Source: Scatophagus argus (lineage: Eukaryota > Chordata > Actinopteri > Scatophagidae). Taken from it: a stretch of 64,000 nt of DNA. The position numbers and the translations under genes were made by a program. Positions 24,873-37,386 of this stretch are shown in pieces. The notes beneath the pieces are model-generated. The model saw only the letters and a list, made by a program, of their open reading frames with translations, was not told the DNA's origin and ran no database searches. Within the stretch, counting starts at the first letter, position 1; each line of letters starts with the position of its first letter. The stretch covers positions 6,937,627 to 7,001,626 of the forward strand of contig NC_058495.1 in assembly GCF_020382885.2 (NCBI RefSeq). Reading direction: 5' to 3'.

Positions 24873-25570
24873 ACTGCGGAAAGCACGATTTCCTCAGTAT
24901 TAGTATGAGTATATTGCTAAATATGTAGCTGTAGAGTGGTGGACATGATAGTGTTGTCTTTGCAGTAAATATGTGTATGTAATTTTTAATTTGGAAGAAG
25001 TAACCCTTTAAATAAAAGCCATGGAACCCTTGTGTAAATGGGACTAGTCTAGTACTGCCCCTTAGTGGCCAAAAGCCGCTTGCGGCGCTTTTCACTTTAG
25101 TTCTTTGAGTTCCGTTTAAAGGTCATATTCAATTCATATTCATGTTCTTGAAACAGATTTTGTTGATACGCGATCAAAAAATATATCCTATTTAACTTGC
25201 TATTTAATTATTTCTCACTGTCATATGTAAATCCTGTATGCGTATGGTACCGAAATACTTGACTTATACATTGATGGCGTTGCTTTTTAAACAGGCTACC
25301 TGTACAACTTACATATCCGCTTTCACCTCTTGTTTTAGTTTAGTTTAGTTTTAGTTGCATGTCCAAAAATCTTCAGACAGATACACGCACACAACAAACA
25401 GAGAATTATTAAAACATGAATTCTGACAGTTTGATATTATTATAACACTGCAACACAGAGCTTAGTACTGTATGTGTTGCTTCTCTTAATATTTCATAAT
25501 AGGTTCATTATAGGTATTGTGGCTCTACTTCGCTCACACAGGAAGAAATGAGGCCTGTGTTAGTTAGAGC

Positions 25571-25601
<31 letters not shown>

Positions 25602-25853
25602 ACCCACACACACGCTTGTCATCATCAGCAGTGACAGGAAGCGTCTGTAGCTTCTCGCCTTTTTTTTTCATGTCGCGTTGCTTGATGTTTGATTTGAGCT
25701 GCTGCCGATGTCTTAAACGTGCGTGGTGCAAGACTGCAACACCGTCGAGTTCCTTCAAGTTAAATTTATCTTGTGTGTACAGTTCGATTTAGTTGGTGAG
25801 ACTGAAAGCGATATAGATTTGTCGAAAAAAAAGTGAAATATTCAGATCTGGAG
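24873..25853 (+). promoter_or_regulatory. nfatc2: nfatc2 upstream region and 5'UTR
   Basis: The stretch between tRNA-Thr copy 2 and the nfatc2 start codon holds a (CA)n tract at 25571-25600 and a short moderately CG-containing segment around 25690-25770 that likely spans the transcription start. No TATA box is obvious. The last part before the ATG is 5'UTR, with no upstream ATG in the final 50 bases. Confidence 0.4.
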
Positions 25854-28800
25854 ATGACTTCTGGAGATTTGGGGCTCACCGAGGGTTTGGGGCAAGACAT
25901 CAGCCAGGAGGAGCTGGACTTCTCCGTCCTGTTTCTGTATAACTCAGCTGTTGCCTGTGATGAAGGTGTGTATGCATCCTAATTATTCTGCTTTTACAGA
26001 GAATTAACATAATACCCCCTTACTGACTGCATTATGTTTGTTTTTGTTTGTTTTTTTCGTGGTATCATATTTTATTATTAACTTATTAAGAGGCTTTGTA
26101 TTGAGTTTACATTTAAGGGTGTGGCTTTGGAATATCCACCAGCAAGTACTTGGCTGTCAGGTACTGATGTTACACACTGCCATTGTGTAAGAGGGGGAAA
26201 TGAACTGCACTACTACACTCGCACTTTATTGGAGTTCAACTAAATCAACTTCATCAAAAAAATGCTTTTCACTTCTTTTAATTAATTCACTTACTAGCTT
26301 CACTGTGTCCAGAATGATGTACATGCAGAGTTTGACCCATTCATATACTGAGTGAGGATGTTTCTCTGTTCTCACCTTAAATCTGAATGTAACACGTGGA
26401 CAAGATGATTTTCATCAGAATCAGGTTTGTTTCCAAGGAGGTTTTCAGATACAAGGAATTTGTCATGGCAGTTTGGTGCATAACAATAAACATAATAAGT
26501 AAAAAGAAAAAGAAATAGCACATACCATAAATCTCAAAAATCATAAATATAAAACATTAGAAATGGCAAAGAGAATATGAAAACTCTATATGGCCTAATC
26601 AGTTTAAAATGAAAAGAATTTAACAGTGTTTTGAAAATGAAAACATTTAACAAGGAAAATACAAAAGTGTGATGTGGACACGTGATGACTCCAGTGTTCA
26701 GCAATTTAAATTTTAAAATGAATAATATTTGCATAGATTATGGAGTTTTCAAAGAGGGCAAACACATAGATGTAATTTTAAGATTCTTTCATAAGGTAAC
26801 TGGGTTTTATAGAAAAGCCATACCAGACCTCAAAGTTATCTCAGAATAATAGCTGCAGTAGTCAGGTATTCTGGGTGTGTGCACACACAAACTAACCCTT
26901 ACTTTGGTTATTGACAGATGACTCAGGTGCACTCCTTCCAAATGAGAACCAGCCTCCTCTGCTGGTGGTCGACCATCACGCTGCGTACAGCTCCGGCTGC
27001 AACCAGCCAGCCTCCACTCAGGACTTCTCTTCTCACAGTCCTGCCACAGAACACCTGTCAAGGGCAGTGTTTGACTCCCTGGGTCTGGGATCAAGACCAG
27101 AAACCACTCCTGCTCCCAGCCCCAGGATTGAGATCACTCTGTCAGGTGACTCTCTCAGCTCTCAAACCCTGGAACTGAGCCCTAGAACCAAAGCTCTGGG
27201 GACCTACAGGGAGTGTGTGAGCCCTGCCAGCAGCAACTCCTCCACAGGCTGGCCCGCAGAGGCGTACTCTCCTGTAGCTTCACCATGTGTCTCCCCTTCT
27301 AATGGAGCCTGTGGCACAGGGCTGTCTGGTTTAGACATCCACACTTCTTCTGCCCACTCCTCTCCAGGAGCCTCGCCTCGCAACAGCATCACGGACGAGA
27401 CCTTTCTCCTGCCCCAGAACCAACGCACCACCTCATCCATCCCCCACCAGCGCTCTCGCTCTGCCTCCCCACAGGGAAAGCGCTCTTATGACCAGGCTTA
27501 CTCCTGCCAAGGAGGCACTCCTGTCAAGCAACGCTCTAGAAGCCCCAGCCCCATCCCCTCGCCCCAGGAGCAGCAGGGGTCCTATTCCCACCACCCGGGT
27601 CAAGCTGAGTTTCAGCCCCAAGCTCAGACCTCCTTGCTGGCCCTGGAGGATGTGATGAGCAGCCTCAACTCCAGTCTACCCAAAGTAAACCGTTCTGCCG
27701 TGGTGCGAGATGCACATGGTCAGGCCCAAAGACAGGACTGTGTGTATGGAGATGGGTATGACTGGGCCTATGAGCAAGAGAGGATGGCCGGAGCAGGGGA
27801 AGTCAAGTCTGAAACCTTCTATATGGTCCCAGCTTTGTGGACTCCTCCTCACCCAGTCCACCACGGAGCATTCAGGTGTGGTGCTTGTCCTTTCTCTTTA
27901 CTCACAGAGGATTGGTGTCTTTCTAATAAAAGCTCAAATATAAGCACAAATGACAAGTGGTACATCTTTTGCCTGACAACCTTCCTCTAAATTTTTCCCT
28001 GTTATTGTCTTTCTGTTTTCTCAGCGGTCTGCCAGTGGCTCCACTTCCATCTTTAGAGTGGCAATTACCCAGTCAGTTTGGTCAGTGTGAGCTTCTTATC
28101 CAGCAACAGCCCAAGTCTCATCATAGAGCTCACTATGAGACTGAGGGCAGCCGAGGAGCTGTAAAGACATCCAATGGAGGGCATCCTGAAGTACAGGTGG
28201 TTATTTGTTTCATGTCTACAGGGGATGGGATGTACTACGAATGAAAATAGGTTACACAGCCCGTTTTGTAAAAGAGAAATGACGTAGCAGGAGAGGTTGT
28301 AAATATAGGATGGTATTTCCTGGATTCAGTTGTGTTCATGAAAACCTGACAGAAATGCAAATGAATGAAAGAGCCTTGTGTCATTACACCCACATACATG
28401 TATGTGTGTGATTACATGTATTGGTATACAGGTCTTGTTTATTTGCTGCTCTGGTAAGCCAACTGATCAGCCATTGTTGTTGGTTTAGACTATGGACTAT
28501 GCAAAGCAGTGTTCTTGCTTTGCCAGTTAGACAGTGACCTGTGAAATCATCTCTACAGGGACAAGAGAACTATTGTGTAATGTAAAAATGTTCTCTGCAG
28601 CCCTGGGCATTAATGGATTATAGTTAGTCTAATTCAGTGTGAAGCAGGCATTTAATCCCCTTTGTTGCCCTTACTAGCTCCGCGGGTATCAAGGCACGGC
28701 TCCACTGGCGCTGCAGGTCTTCATAGGAACAGCTGATGAGAGGCTCCTCAAACCCCACGCTTTTTACCAGGTCCACCGCATCACTGGTAAAACCGTCACC

Positions 28801-31800
28801 ACACCAAGCATGGAGAGGATGATCAATGGGACCAAATTGTTGGAGATCCCTCTGGAGCCAAAGAACCACATGAGAGTGGTGTAAGTAGCACAGAGAGACT
28901 TTGGGATACACGTTCACCAGAAGATTCACACATAACTCAGAAATCCCCCAAATATGTGGCAAGTTTGTGGTGTCTTTGTGCTTAGTCTCCCAAAGTTTCA
29001 CTAAATGAAGTCACCAGTGGTGTGTCATCTCATTAGGATTTTCTACACATAACATTTGAGTTTCTGTACGACTTGTCCTTTTCTCTCTAATCTTATCCAT
29101 GGTGGCTTAATGCAGCTCGTGCAGGCTACAAGGTCTGTGTTATTTTCACTCCCTGTTGCCACAGACGGAAACATAAAATGCATCACTTCCTGTGTGCCAG
29201 AGAGTTTTTCCAAGAAAGATTTACCAAACACTGGTGTTGACAGCAGCTTTGATGAACTTGAAGTACAGCAAATCACTGAAAAAGAGTAGCAAATATGTCA
29301 TTTTTGATCAAAATCCTCACAGTAGTGGCTGTGATGACACAAAACTAAAGTTAGAACTGATTAATTGAAACAGACTACGTAACTTAACTGTAGCTTGACT
29401 GAGCAAATGTATGAACAGAAAGAGACCTGCATCAGAATTTCAAAAGGAAAAGTGACAGTTTTCTGAACTAATTTCGGATTTCTTTCTTCTTATTTTTGTT
29501 ATCTACTCTGTTTTTCTTACACTTGACAGGATTGACTGTGTAGGAATTCTGAAGTTGAGAAATGCCGACATTGAACTTAGGAACGGTGAGACGGACGTGG
29601 GACGAAAAAACACACGTGTACGTTTGGTTTTTCGGGTCCACATTCCTCAGTCTGGAGGCCAGCTCACGTCCCTTCAAGTTGCCTCTGAGCCTATTGAATG
29701 CTGTAAGGATGATTTCTTTTGTAGTTGCATTTTGCTTCTTTTCGCTGGGTCATGACATCTAATATTGTGGAACTTGCCTTTTTTCTTTATTTGCTGATGC
29801 CACTGTTTATATTTATATGCTTGAACATGATGCCTTTTCAAACAACTTTAAAAATCAGCGTATGCAGACACGAACAAGTGAAGCCATACCAGGTCTGGTG
29901 TGACCTGTATTTTACAGTGATTAATGTGAGCCAACTTTAGATAACTATTGTGGTGTTGCAATAGTAACTTCATGACTCAGCTTTGTTTGTTTTATCATTA
30001 CAACATAATGACATCATTGTCATTGTCATAACTGTCAGGACTCTTGCAGTCCTACATTTGAAACATTATAAAATTGGATTAACCAATTACCCTGAAAAAT
30101 TCATTTATTTATCTATTTGTTTGGTGTGTTGTCTTTCACATAGCTGTATTTTTTGTTCCCTCAGCCCAGCGCTCAGCTCAGGAGTACCCCGTGGTCGAGA
30201 GACAGGACCTGGACCAATGCTCAGTACTTGGTGGTCAACAAATGGTCCTTAGTGGACAAAATTTCACATCTGACTCCAAAGTGATTTTCTCAGAGAAGAC
30301 ACAAGGTGAGGAAGAAATATTTTTCACCAGAGATCTAATTGTGTGGTTATGCGATGTGAGGTCATTTCAGTTCTCCCAGTATATTAATTAGATTTTTGAA
30401 GAGACTCTGAAGATGAGCCACAATTAATAACAACATACATAATATTGTTCTTAAAAGAATTATTCAGCATTTTGGGAGATGTGTCCACTGTCTCAGTTAA
30501 ATAAGAAGATTTTATCAATGGTATGAATCTTAAAAAGAAAGCACGTATGTTGACTGGTTATTTTTACATGTCTATATTTGGACTCCAGATTTCAGGCTTC
30601 TATAAATAAAACAGGCTGAGAACAGACTTAAAGTAAACTCATATATTGTGCAACAACCACATACCTTTCTGGCCTCCCAGTATCCTGCTCCACTGTATCC
30701 ACCTACTCATGTAGTATTTGTATTTTCAGACTATTTGCATATTGCCCGGGCAACATCAACTTTCATGACGCACGCCTTTCTTCGGCCCCCTCTTTTAACT
30801 CTGACAAACTGAGCCATTGGTTTTAACTTTTACTGTTTTACTGGCGGTGCTGCTTTTATTTATTTCTGTACATGGAAATTTCACACCTCATTACTGTTCC
30901 TTCTGCCCACGCATAATTGTTGGGTTACAGGGTTTGAGAACAGGATGGGTACAGAGGACTGCATGTAAAGACTCCTTGCTGCTTGGTGTGGGGTTTTATG
31001 CAACAGGATGTGGTTAGACAGACTGATAAAGATTCAGGCCCAGAGCAGAGGCTTTGTTTTTTTTTTGTTTTTTTTTTCGAAGCGTGGGTAGAAAAACAGC
31101 AGGTAAAAACTGAGGTGGGAATGAAACACATAGATGTGCTCACATACTGTAATATAAATTATCAGCATCATGTCGTTTTGTACAAATTCATTTTTTCCAT
31201 GCAATCAAACATCCACCCTTCTTGAGAGTTAGATGACAAGATCAATACTTCTCACATGTAGTCATATCTAAGCAGCAAATAATAGTTTCCCCAGCTAATC
31301 TAAGCTAATGGACTGCAGCTTCACGTTTCTTGAACAGACATGACGGCAGTATTCTCTAACACGTCAAGAGAGCACAGAGTTGTATTCCCCAAAATGTCAG
31401 ACTGTTTCTTTAAACCTCCATCGCTTTGCCTGTAAACTGTATTTCCTCTGCTTTCAGATGGGCGGCAAATCTGGGAGATGGAGGCATCTGTGGACAGAGA
31501 CAAAACCCAACCTGTGAGTTAACGTTCACTTACCTGTACTAACACACACATCAAGCCACAAACATGAATGTGCATAACCAGCAATGTACTTTTTTGTCCG
31601 GCACTGTTTCAAATTCACACGCACTCAACAACAGTAAGCAACACGCGGACTTTGCTGAATACCTCATCATGCTGTTACGCACATCATATTTAAATGATTT
31701 TATTTTTGGTACTGATTTTGATTCTGAAGCACACAAGCTGGAGATCTGACTCAATTAGTGTCTCTCCTTTTCAACATGGCCTGTTCTTTTCTCTTCTGTG

Positions 31801-34800
31801 TTGTCATCCCTGTCTAGAACATGCTATTCGTTGAGGTCCCTCCGTATCGAGACCACACCGTTCCCAACCCAACCAAGGTCAACTTTTACGTCGTGAACGG
31901 GAAAAAGAAACGCAGTCAGCCACAGCATTTTGTCTACACTCCTGTCATAGGTATGTATCAGTTTCTGCGGTGTCACTACAGGAGGAGGATACCCCTGAAT
32001 GTTTGACAGACAAGAAGATAACTGAAACGTCAGTTTCCTGCCAGGGCACAGCAGGGAAAGTCAGATCTTCGGATGTGAAAAAATATATTTTTTCCTCTAT
32101 CAACTCAAACCTCATGGCGAAAGATGTGACGCAACACACTCAACACACACACGCAACGCGTGTTTTACATAAGCTGAACGTTGAACAGCTTATGATTTTG
32201 CTAAAGTGGCAAATTTGTACCAAGTTACCCATCCTTTGACTAAGTAAAATTAAATACAGGAAATAGCAGCACATCAATCAGATCAGTTTTATTAACATTT
32301 CAACCAGTTGAACACTGATTGACACTCATCTACACTGATGTGCAGTTTTAAAAGAAATCAGTCCCAATCACAAGAAATCAGTCAGTCAAGCTGTAGGCAG
32401 TAAACTACAGCTTAGGGGAACTCTCACTCATTCAAAAAGGGAAAAACCTGTCACTCCACTACTGTTTTCACTAATGCTGTCCACCCACAGTATGTGCATA
32501 CTCACAGTATACTCACAGCCAAAATGCACGCACATACTTTCACTCCTGTTGATAAGCATTTTACGAAACAAGGGACATTGCTAAGTGAAGTATAAATAGA
32601 TGAGCCAGATTGAAGAAAAGGTAGTCGCAGTAATTTTAGATTTGGTCGCTCCACAAAATTGGACTGAAAATATCTTAACAACTATTGGACATTTTGTACA
32701 GGCAGGTATTGTCCACAGAGGATGGATCCTAATGACTTTGCTGATCTCCTGACTTTTGCTCTGGAGTCACCATGAGCTGACATTTGTGGTTCAGAGAGAG
32801 AAATATCTTGACCACTTGCAAAATTGAATGGAAGGCAGGGTTAGGGTTAGGGCCATTGTATTCAGGTCTAAATGATACAGTCACTGTGGTTCATGGACAA
32901 CAGCATTAGTGCAAGCATGTTAAGATGCTGATGTTAGCACTGATGTCAGAATCATTGTGCCTAAGTGCAGCCTTACACACACTGTGGAGTATTTCTTATT
33001 TCTTTTAGATTCTTGTTTATGCATTCAGATTACATATTGATCTTGCTCATCTTCCATCATCAAATAATCTTTGTTTTTGTATTCTAGCTATTAAAGCAGA
33101 ACCACTTGATGATGATCATTTGAATTCATATGGCTACTCAGACAATCAGTCTCTGACTGGCCTGTCAATGAAGTCCCTCTATCATCACCTGGAGCAAGAC
33201 AGCAACCTCCAAGCCTTGAATATTTCACCATCACTGTACCATCTAACCACTGTAGAGCCCAGAGCCCATACTTTGACCCCTGATCCACTGGACGACCAAC
33301 CAGGCTTTTACCAGTCCAGATCCAGCACTCTGATCAACAGCCCCATGCTGTATCGCACTGCAAACCAACATTACAGCAATTGTGGTACCGCCCTCCTCAG
33401 TGGTTTCCCAATGGCTTCCCACCCTGACTCCACTCCCAGCCGTTGTGTCAGCGCCGGAGGCCCTGTGGCGAAACTGGGAGAAGGTCTTCATGTTGGGGAT
33501 TCATTTGATGCCTGTTTAATGTCAAGACATCACAGTTTTGTGCAGAATACGCTGCCACTGGGAAAGTCACCGCCTTCAAGATACATTCAAGGTGTAGCTC
33601 AAGGGAAGGCTGGAAGCCGAGTAGAGCCAGGCCGCCAACATCTGACGCAGATTGGCTCTGGTAGAGGAAATCATGAGGAACGAGCTCCAGAGAGGATCAC
33701 GGTCAAACAAGAGAACCTCCGCTATGCTTATCTGGAGGATGGTGAGTAACAATGTTTTATACCCTTTTCCGAAATGGCTCATCCACTATCAAACAAGCAT
33801 TCACAACAAATTCAGAGACTGGTCAGAGATTGCTCAGGGTTTCAGCTCCTCTTGTTTTTTCATTCATGACATGACAACTTTAGTCACCTCTCATGTGTAC
33901 AAATGAGTGCAAAATTATGAATGCCTTTGAGGAGAGACTCATCCAAAGTGTGTATGGTTATTTATAATAATTACATAATAATTACATCTTGTCCCTCTCT
34001 TGCATCTGAAACACTTTTGCCTTCAGACATGTTTGGACAGCAGGTCAGATGAACTAGTTCACTTTAAGCCTTAATCAGTGAGTCTTTACGTAGTGTATTT
34101 GATCAAGGGCATCGCTTTGTTTTGAAAAGTGAATCGATATGAGGCCAGTGTGGGAAATTAAGGCAGGAAAATATTGCATAACAATGCATCATATTCATCC
34201 ACATCCATCACATCCACAGCTGCAGCACCATGTCAATCGAACAATGGAAATTTCACGCATAAAGCACCACTGCATGTCAGTCAGTCAAAACTCACTCCAA
34301 ACTCAAGCAGTTAATTTGAATACTTTGTATTCATTCCACACATATCAAACAATTAAACTCAAATACCACCCCTGTCACTCTCCTCTTCTAGGAGCCACCA
34401 CAGGATAATCAATACTAGAAAAGTACAGTAGCTCGTTACACATTTAAAAAGATGTGCAGAAGCCTAACTGGCAAATAAGATGCAATTATCTCAAGATGTT
34501 TGCACACCTTGAACTACTCTCGCTTGCTAATCATTCCATCTGATTAATTATTCTGATTTTACAATATATGCTCACCACATCTATTATCTTATGAGAAATA
34601 GCAGTTTTCTGCCCATGCTTAGTTTTTGCTTTTTGTTCTGTGGTCTACTGTGCATATTACAGTCCTCATTTGAAATTTTGTAATACTTTCAGTAGCAGCA
34701 AGATAAAACTGCAGGGGGTGAAGGGTAAATGGTTCTCATTTATTGGTTAATTTTTTGTTTTTAAAATTATTTATTATTACAAGTTGAGAGAGAAATTGGC

Positions 34801-35993
34801 AACACATTTACATCATCTTTCTGCCAGCCAGTACATCAGAGTGGGAGTTTTGTTTCTTTAGTTTCTAATCTGTACTACTTCTTCCCTGAAATGTTTAGCT
34901 AAGTTGTAGAAGATACTGTATTAACTGCTTCTCTATATAAATAAATAAATCGGGAGATAGCAACAAAGAAAACAAAAAACATGCAAACCTTCATTTTGAA
35001 TTGACATATTGAAGTTGGGAGGATGAGGCCCAGTCTGCAAATGCATACAAGCACATTGCAACTGTATGTTTGCAAATCCTGCCTAGCGGTTTTCAGTTGG
35101 GCCTTTTTATCCACGTTCCTGTCGCTTTCAGTCTCACACTCTCACTCTCTCTCTTTATCTCACACACACATGCACACACATACAAACGCACACTTGTAGA
35201 GTAGATTTGTGAGCTTGCCCACTCCCAAATGAAATAAATCTAATGCAACTTGCTTAGAATTGATGATGATGGAGAAAGAAGTGACACCACCGTCAAGTGA
35301 TATACCCTGAACGTTTTCTGTGGGGTGCAGTTTCTATTCACATCTTTGTGACGGAGTTCAGGAACAGAAACCTACTACGGTAGCAACAAATACATGTAGA
35401 CACACATCAATCCACTTTGTTCTGGATGGTCTCTAATATAGAATAGGGTTTTCTAATAGGTTAGTTTACTACAATAGCCTGCTTTATTTTTGGGATTAGT
35501 TATACTTTCTTGAGATAATAATTAATTGTAACAGTCCTTTTATTCTTTATGTTCAAAGAAAATACGCAGCAACTATCCTTGATGAGCTTTGGCAGCCTTT
35601 GTTGCATACTCTCCCTGCTCATTTCCTGTCACCTCTTCACTGTTGTCTGTAATAAAAGTATAAAATGGCCCCAAAAATCTGACTCTGATGACTCCTACTG
35701 GTGGTATGAAAAACACTGCATAATCCCCTGACCCTCCAGGAAATCAAATAAGTATTGTGAGGATGAATGAGGTGAAAGTAGCACCTGTTTTGACTGTAGT
35801 TGTCTTTTTTTCCCCCACAAGCAAAAATGCATGCCATCACAATTTTAAAAATCTACACAAAGGGGCATTCAATATACTTCTCTTCCTTTATTACAGTTTA
35901 TCTGTGAACATCAATGTTGCTCACAGCTATCTGTAATATTTTCCAGTGAATGACATCATAAGAAGAGACCTGAAAGATCCCAATGGAGAGTGA
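25854..35993 (+). CDS. nfatc2: Nuclear factor of activated T cells 2 (NFATc2/NFAT1)
   Basis: Coding exons are 25854-25965, 26918-27875, 28025-28196, 28678-28880, 29530-29702, 30165-30305, 31458-31513, 31818-31950, 33088-33741 and 35947-35993, encoding 882 aa. The product is a cytosolic transcription factor that calcineurin dephosphorylates when calcium rises. It then enters the nucleus and binds GGAAA sites, often with AP-1. Domains: acidic N-terminal activation segment ([10 protein letters not shown]), calcineurin docking PRIEIT at 106-111, serine-proline repeats ([29 protein letters not shown]) of the regulatory region, Rel-homology DNA-binding domain with the recognition loop [11 protein letters not shown] at 394-404, and an IPT domain to about 649. 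The C-terminal KQE sumoylation-like motif (TVKQENL) is followed by [19 protein letters not shown]. That ending matches the VNEIIRKE-type alternative C-terminus of NFATC2, which separates it from NFATC1, C3 and C4. The second calcineurin motif (LxVP) reads YMVP at 339-342. Whether this is the a or b teleost duplicate is not decided. Confidence 0.95.
32640..32960 (+). repeat. Old dispersed teleost repeat in nfatc2 intron 8
   Basis: Phrases such as AACAACTATTGGACATTTTG, CAGAGGATGGATCCTAATGA and GAGCTGACATTTGTGG belong to a repeat I recognise as dispersed in fish genomes. A two-unit GGGTTAGGGTTAGGG sits inside it near 32835. It has no coding content. A partly related TGCTAAAATTC/GCTGATATC segment lies near 44400-44475. 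Confidence 0.6.
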
Positions 35994-36790
35994 TCCTGTA
36001 GGCCTGGAGCAGCCCTGACGTCCATCACATTTAAAGTTAAAGCAGTGAGCATAATATGTGGAACTATACATATAAAATCCTAATTGTCTCAGCTTGTACT
36101 TATGAAACATGCAACTAAATAAATGTAATCAAGTGATGGCTGAAAAAATAGAAACAGATCCACAAGCTTATGTTGGCTTTATTTCATCTTGTTTCTGTGG
36201 AGTTAGGAAGACTGGTGGTTGTTCACTGGGCGGTACTTACTTTTCAAACTTGGTTACAACATTTCACATGGAAATACTTGTAAGCTCTTTGTTAGCCTTC
36301 ATTACAATACTTTTTAGCCTTTGCAAGTGTAGTACAACATGTATGTCTCTTATCTTATACTGTTTATTGTTGTCTCCTTATTTTAATATGTTTGACTTCT
36401 ATCTGTTCTTATTATTTGTACAATTGCTCATTGTAAGCATGTATAAAATATTTTATATTAAACCAGTTCTCTTTGTAAGAATCAGTGTGTTTCCATTAAA
36501 TGAAGTAATTGACCGAAGAGTATATCAGATATGCTCAATTGATGGTTTTCTTAGAGATGAAGATGAAAGCAAGTAATCTGACCACCATCTCCTGCTTGAT
36601 GATAATTTCATAAATCCTATTTTAGCAGTTAAATAATTTCTTATCAAAGTAGTGAGTGAAAGTATGTCGTTTACTGTTTTTTTCATGAACTCAGATACAT
36701 ACGTATTGTATGCTGTATAAGCGTATACATTGTGTACGCACGTATCCATGTCAAACGCTAGGAGGCGACATTTTCAAACCAATATTTTAG
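35994..36790 (+). other. nfatc2: nfatc2 3'UTR and spacer to manbal
   Basis: Sequence after the nfatc2 stop. AATAAA at 36118-36123 could serve as a poly(A) signal, giving a short 3'UTR for this isoform. A T-rich, hydrophobic-looking open frame at 36109-36576 is discussed under rejected items. The remainder up to the manbal promoter holds nothing recognised. Confidence 0.45.
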
Positions 36791-36829
36791 CGGAAGTGAG
36801 CCGGTAGCATATTTGTGACGCCACTTCCG
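36791..36829. promoter_or_regulatory. manbal: manbal promoter: inverted pair of ETS sites
   Basis: CGGAAGTG at 36791-36798 and its exact reverse complement CACTTCCG at 36822-36829 form two facing ETS/GABP sites with 23 bp between them. They lie just before a noncoding exon and there is no TATA box nearby. This arrangement is typical of a ubiquitously active housekeeping promoter. Confidence 0.6.
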
Positions 36830-36844
36830 ATAAAAGCCCCCCCA

Positions 36845-36965
36845 GTTCTTTGCAAGCTAAATTAACATTTTTCTCGATAGTGTTTCACAGCTTTACCCTT
36901 TATTTTGCCTTGACTCTGGTTTCTTTCCTGCGACAACAAAGAAAAGTGAATTACTGCCGCCACTG
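36845..36965 (+). other. manbal: manbal noncoding exon 1
   Basis: The sequence downstream of the ETS pair ends in CGCCACTG followed by the strong donor gtaagttttt (boundary 36965/36966). The next exon starts after tttgcacag at 37360, 27 bases before the start codon. The 5' end is an estimate. Confidence 0.55.
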
Positions 36966-37386
36966 GTAAGTTTTTCTTTTACATATTCACGCATAGCTTA
37001 AATCTAGGCGTTGAAAAATGTAGCTGAACTGCTTTGCTACGTTGTAAATAATCCGTAGCTGCGTTGTAAACGTGTCCCATCTGCCTCTGTTCATGTCAAA
37101 GATGCAGCTACGTTACAATAAATGCTTTTGTTTATCAGCATGATTAAATGAAAGCAGCATACATCCTTTGGTTAACATTTCTAAAAATGTCTGTTAAGAA
37201 TTTTATGTTTATTGTTTTCGTCGGGATATAACTGTGAGCTACAGTGAGAGATAGTTTATGCAGATGAACTTCATTTTGTCTGGGACCCTATGAACCACTT
37301 TTATGTATCACTGACACAATGTTGATCTTCTGCTAACTGTGATCCTCTTGTTTGCACAGAGAGGTCACTGTAGACTCAGCAGCATC

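Noticed and set aside
32830-32855. Interstitial telomere-like GGGTTAGGGTTAGGG
   Set aside because: There are only about two units and they are embedded in a common dispersed fish repeat, so this is not evidence of chromosome fusion.
36109-36576. 155-codon hydrophobic open frame after nfatc2
   Set aside because: It lies in the nfatc2 3' flank in T-rich DNA, which produces Phe/Leu-rich frames by chance. It overlaps a poly(A) signal and shows no family resemblance or promoter.
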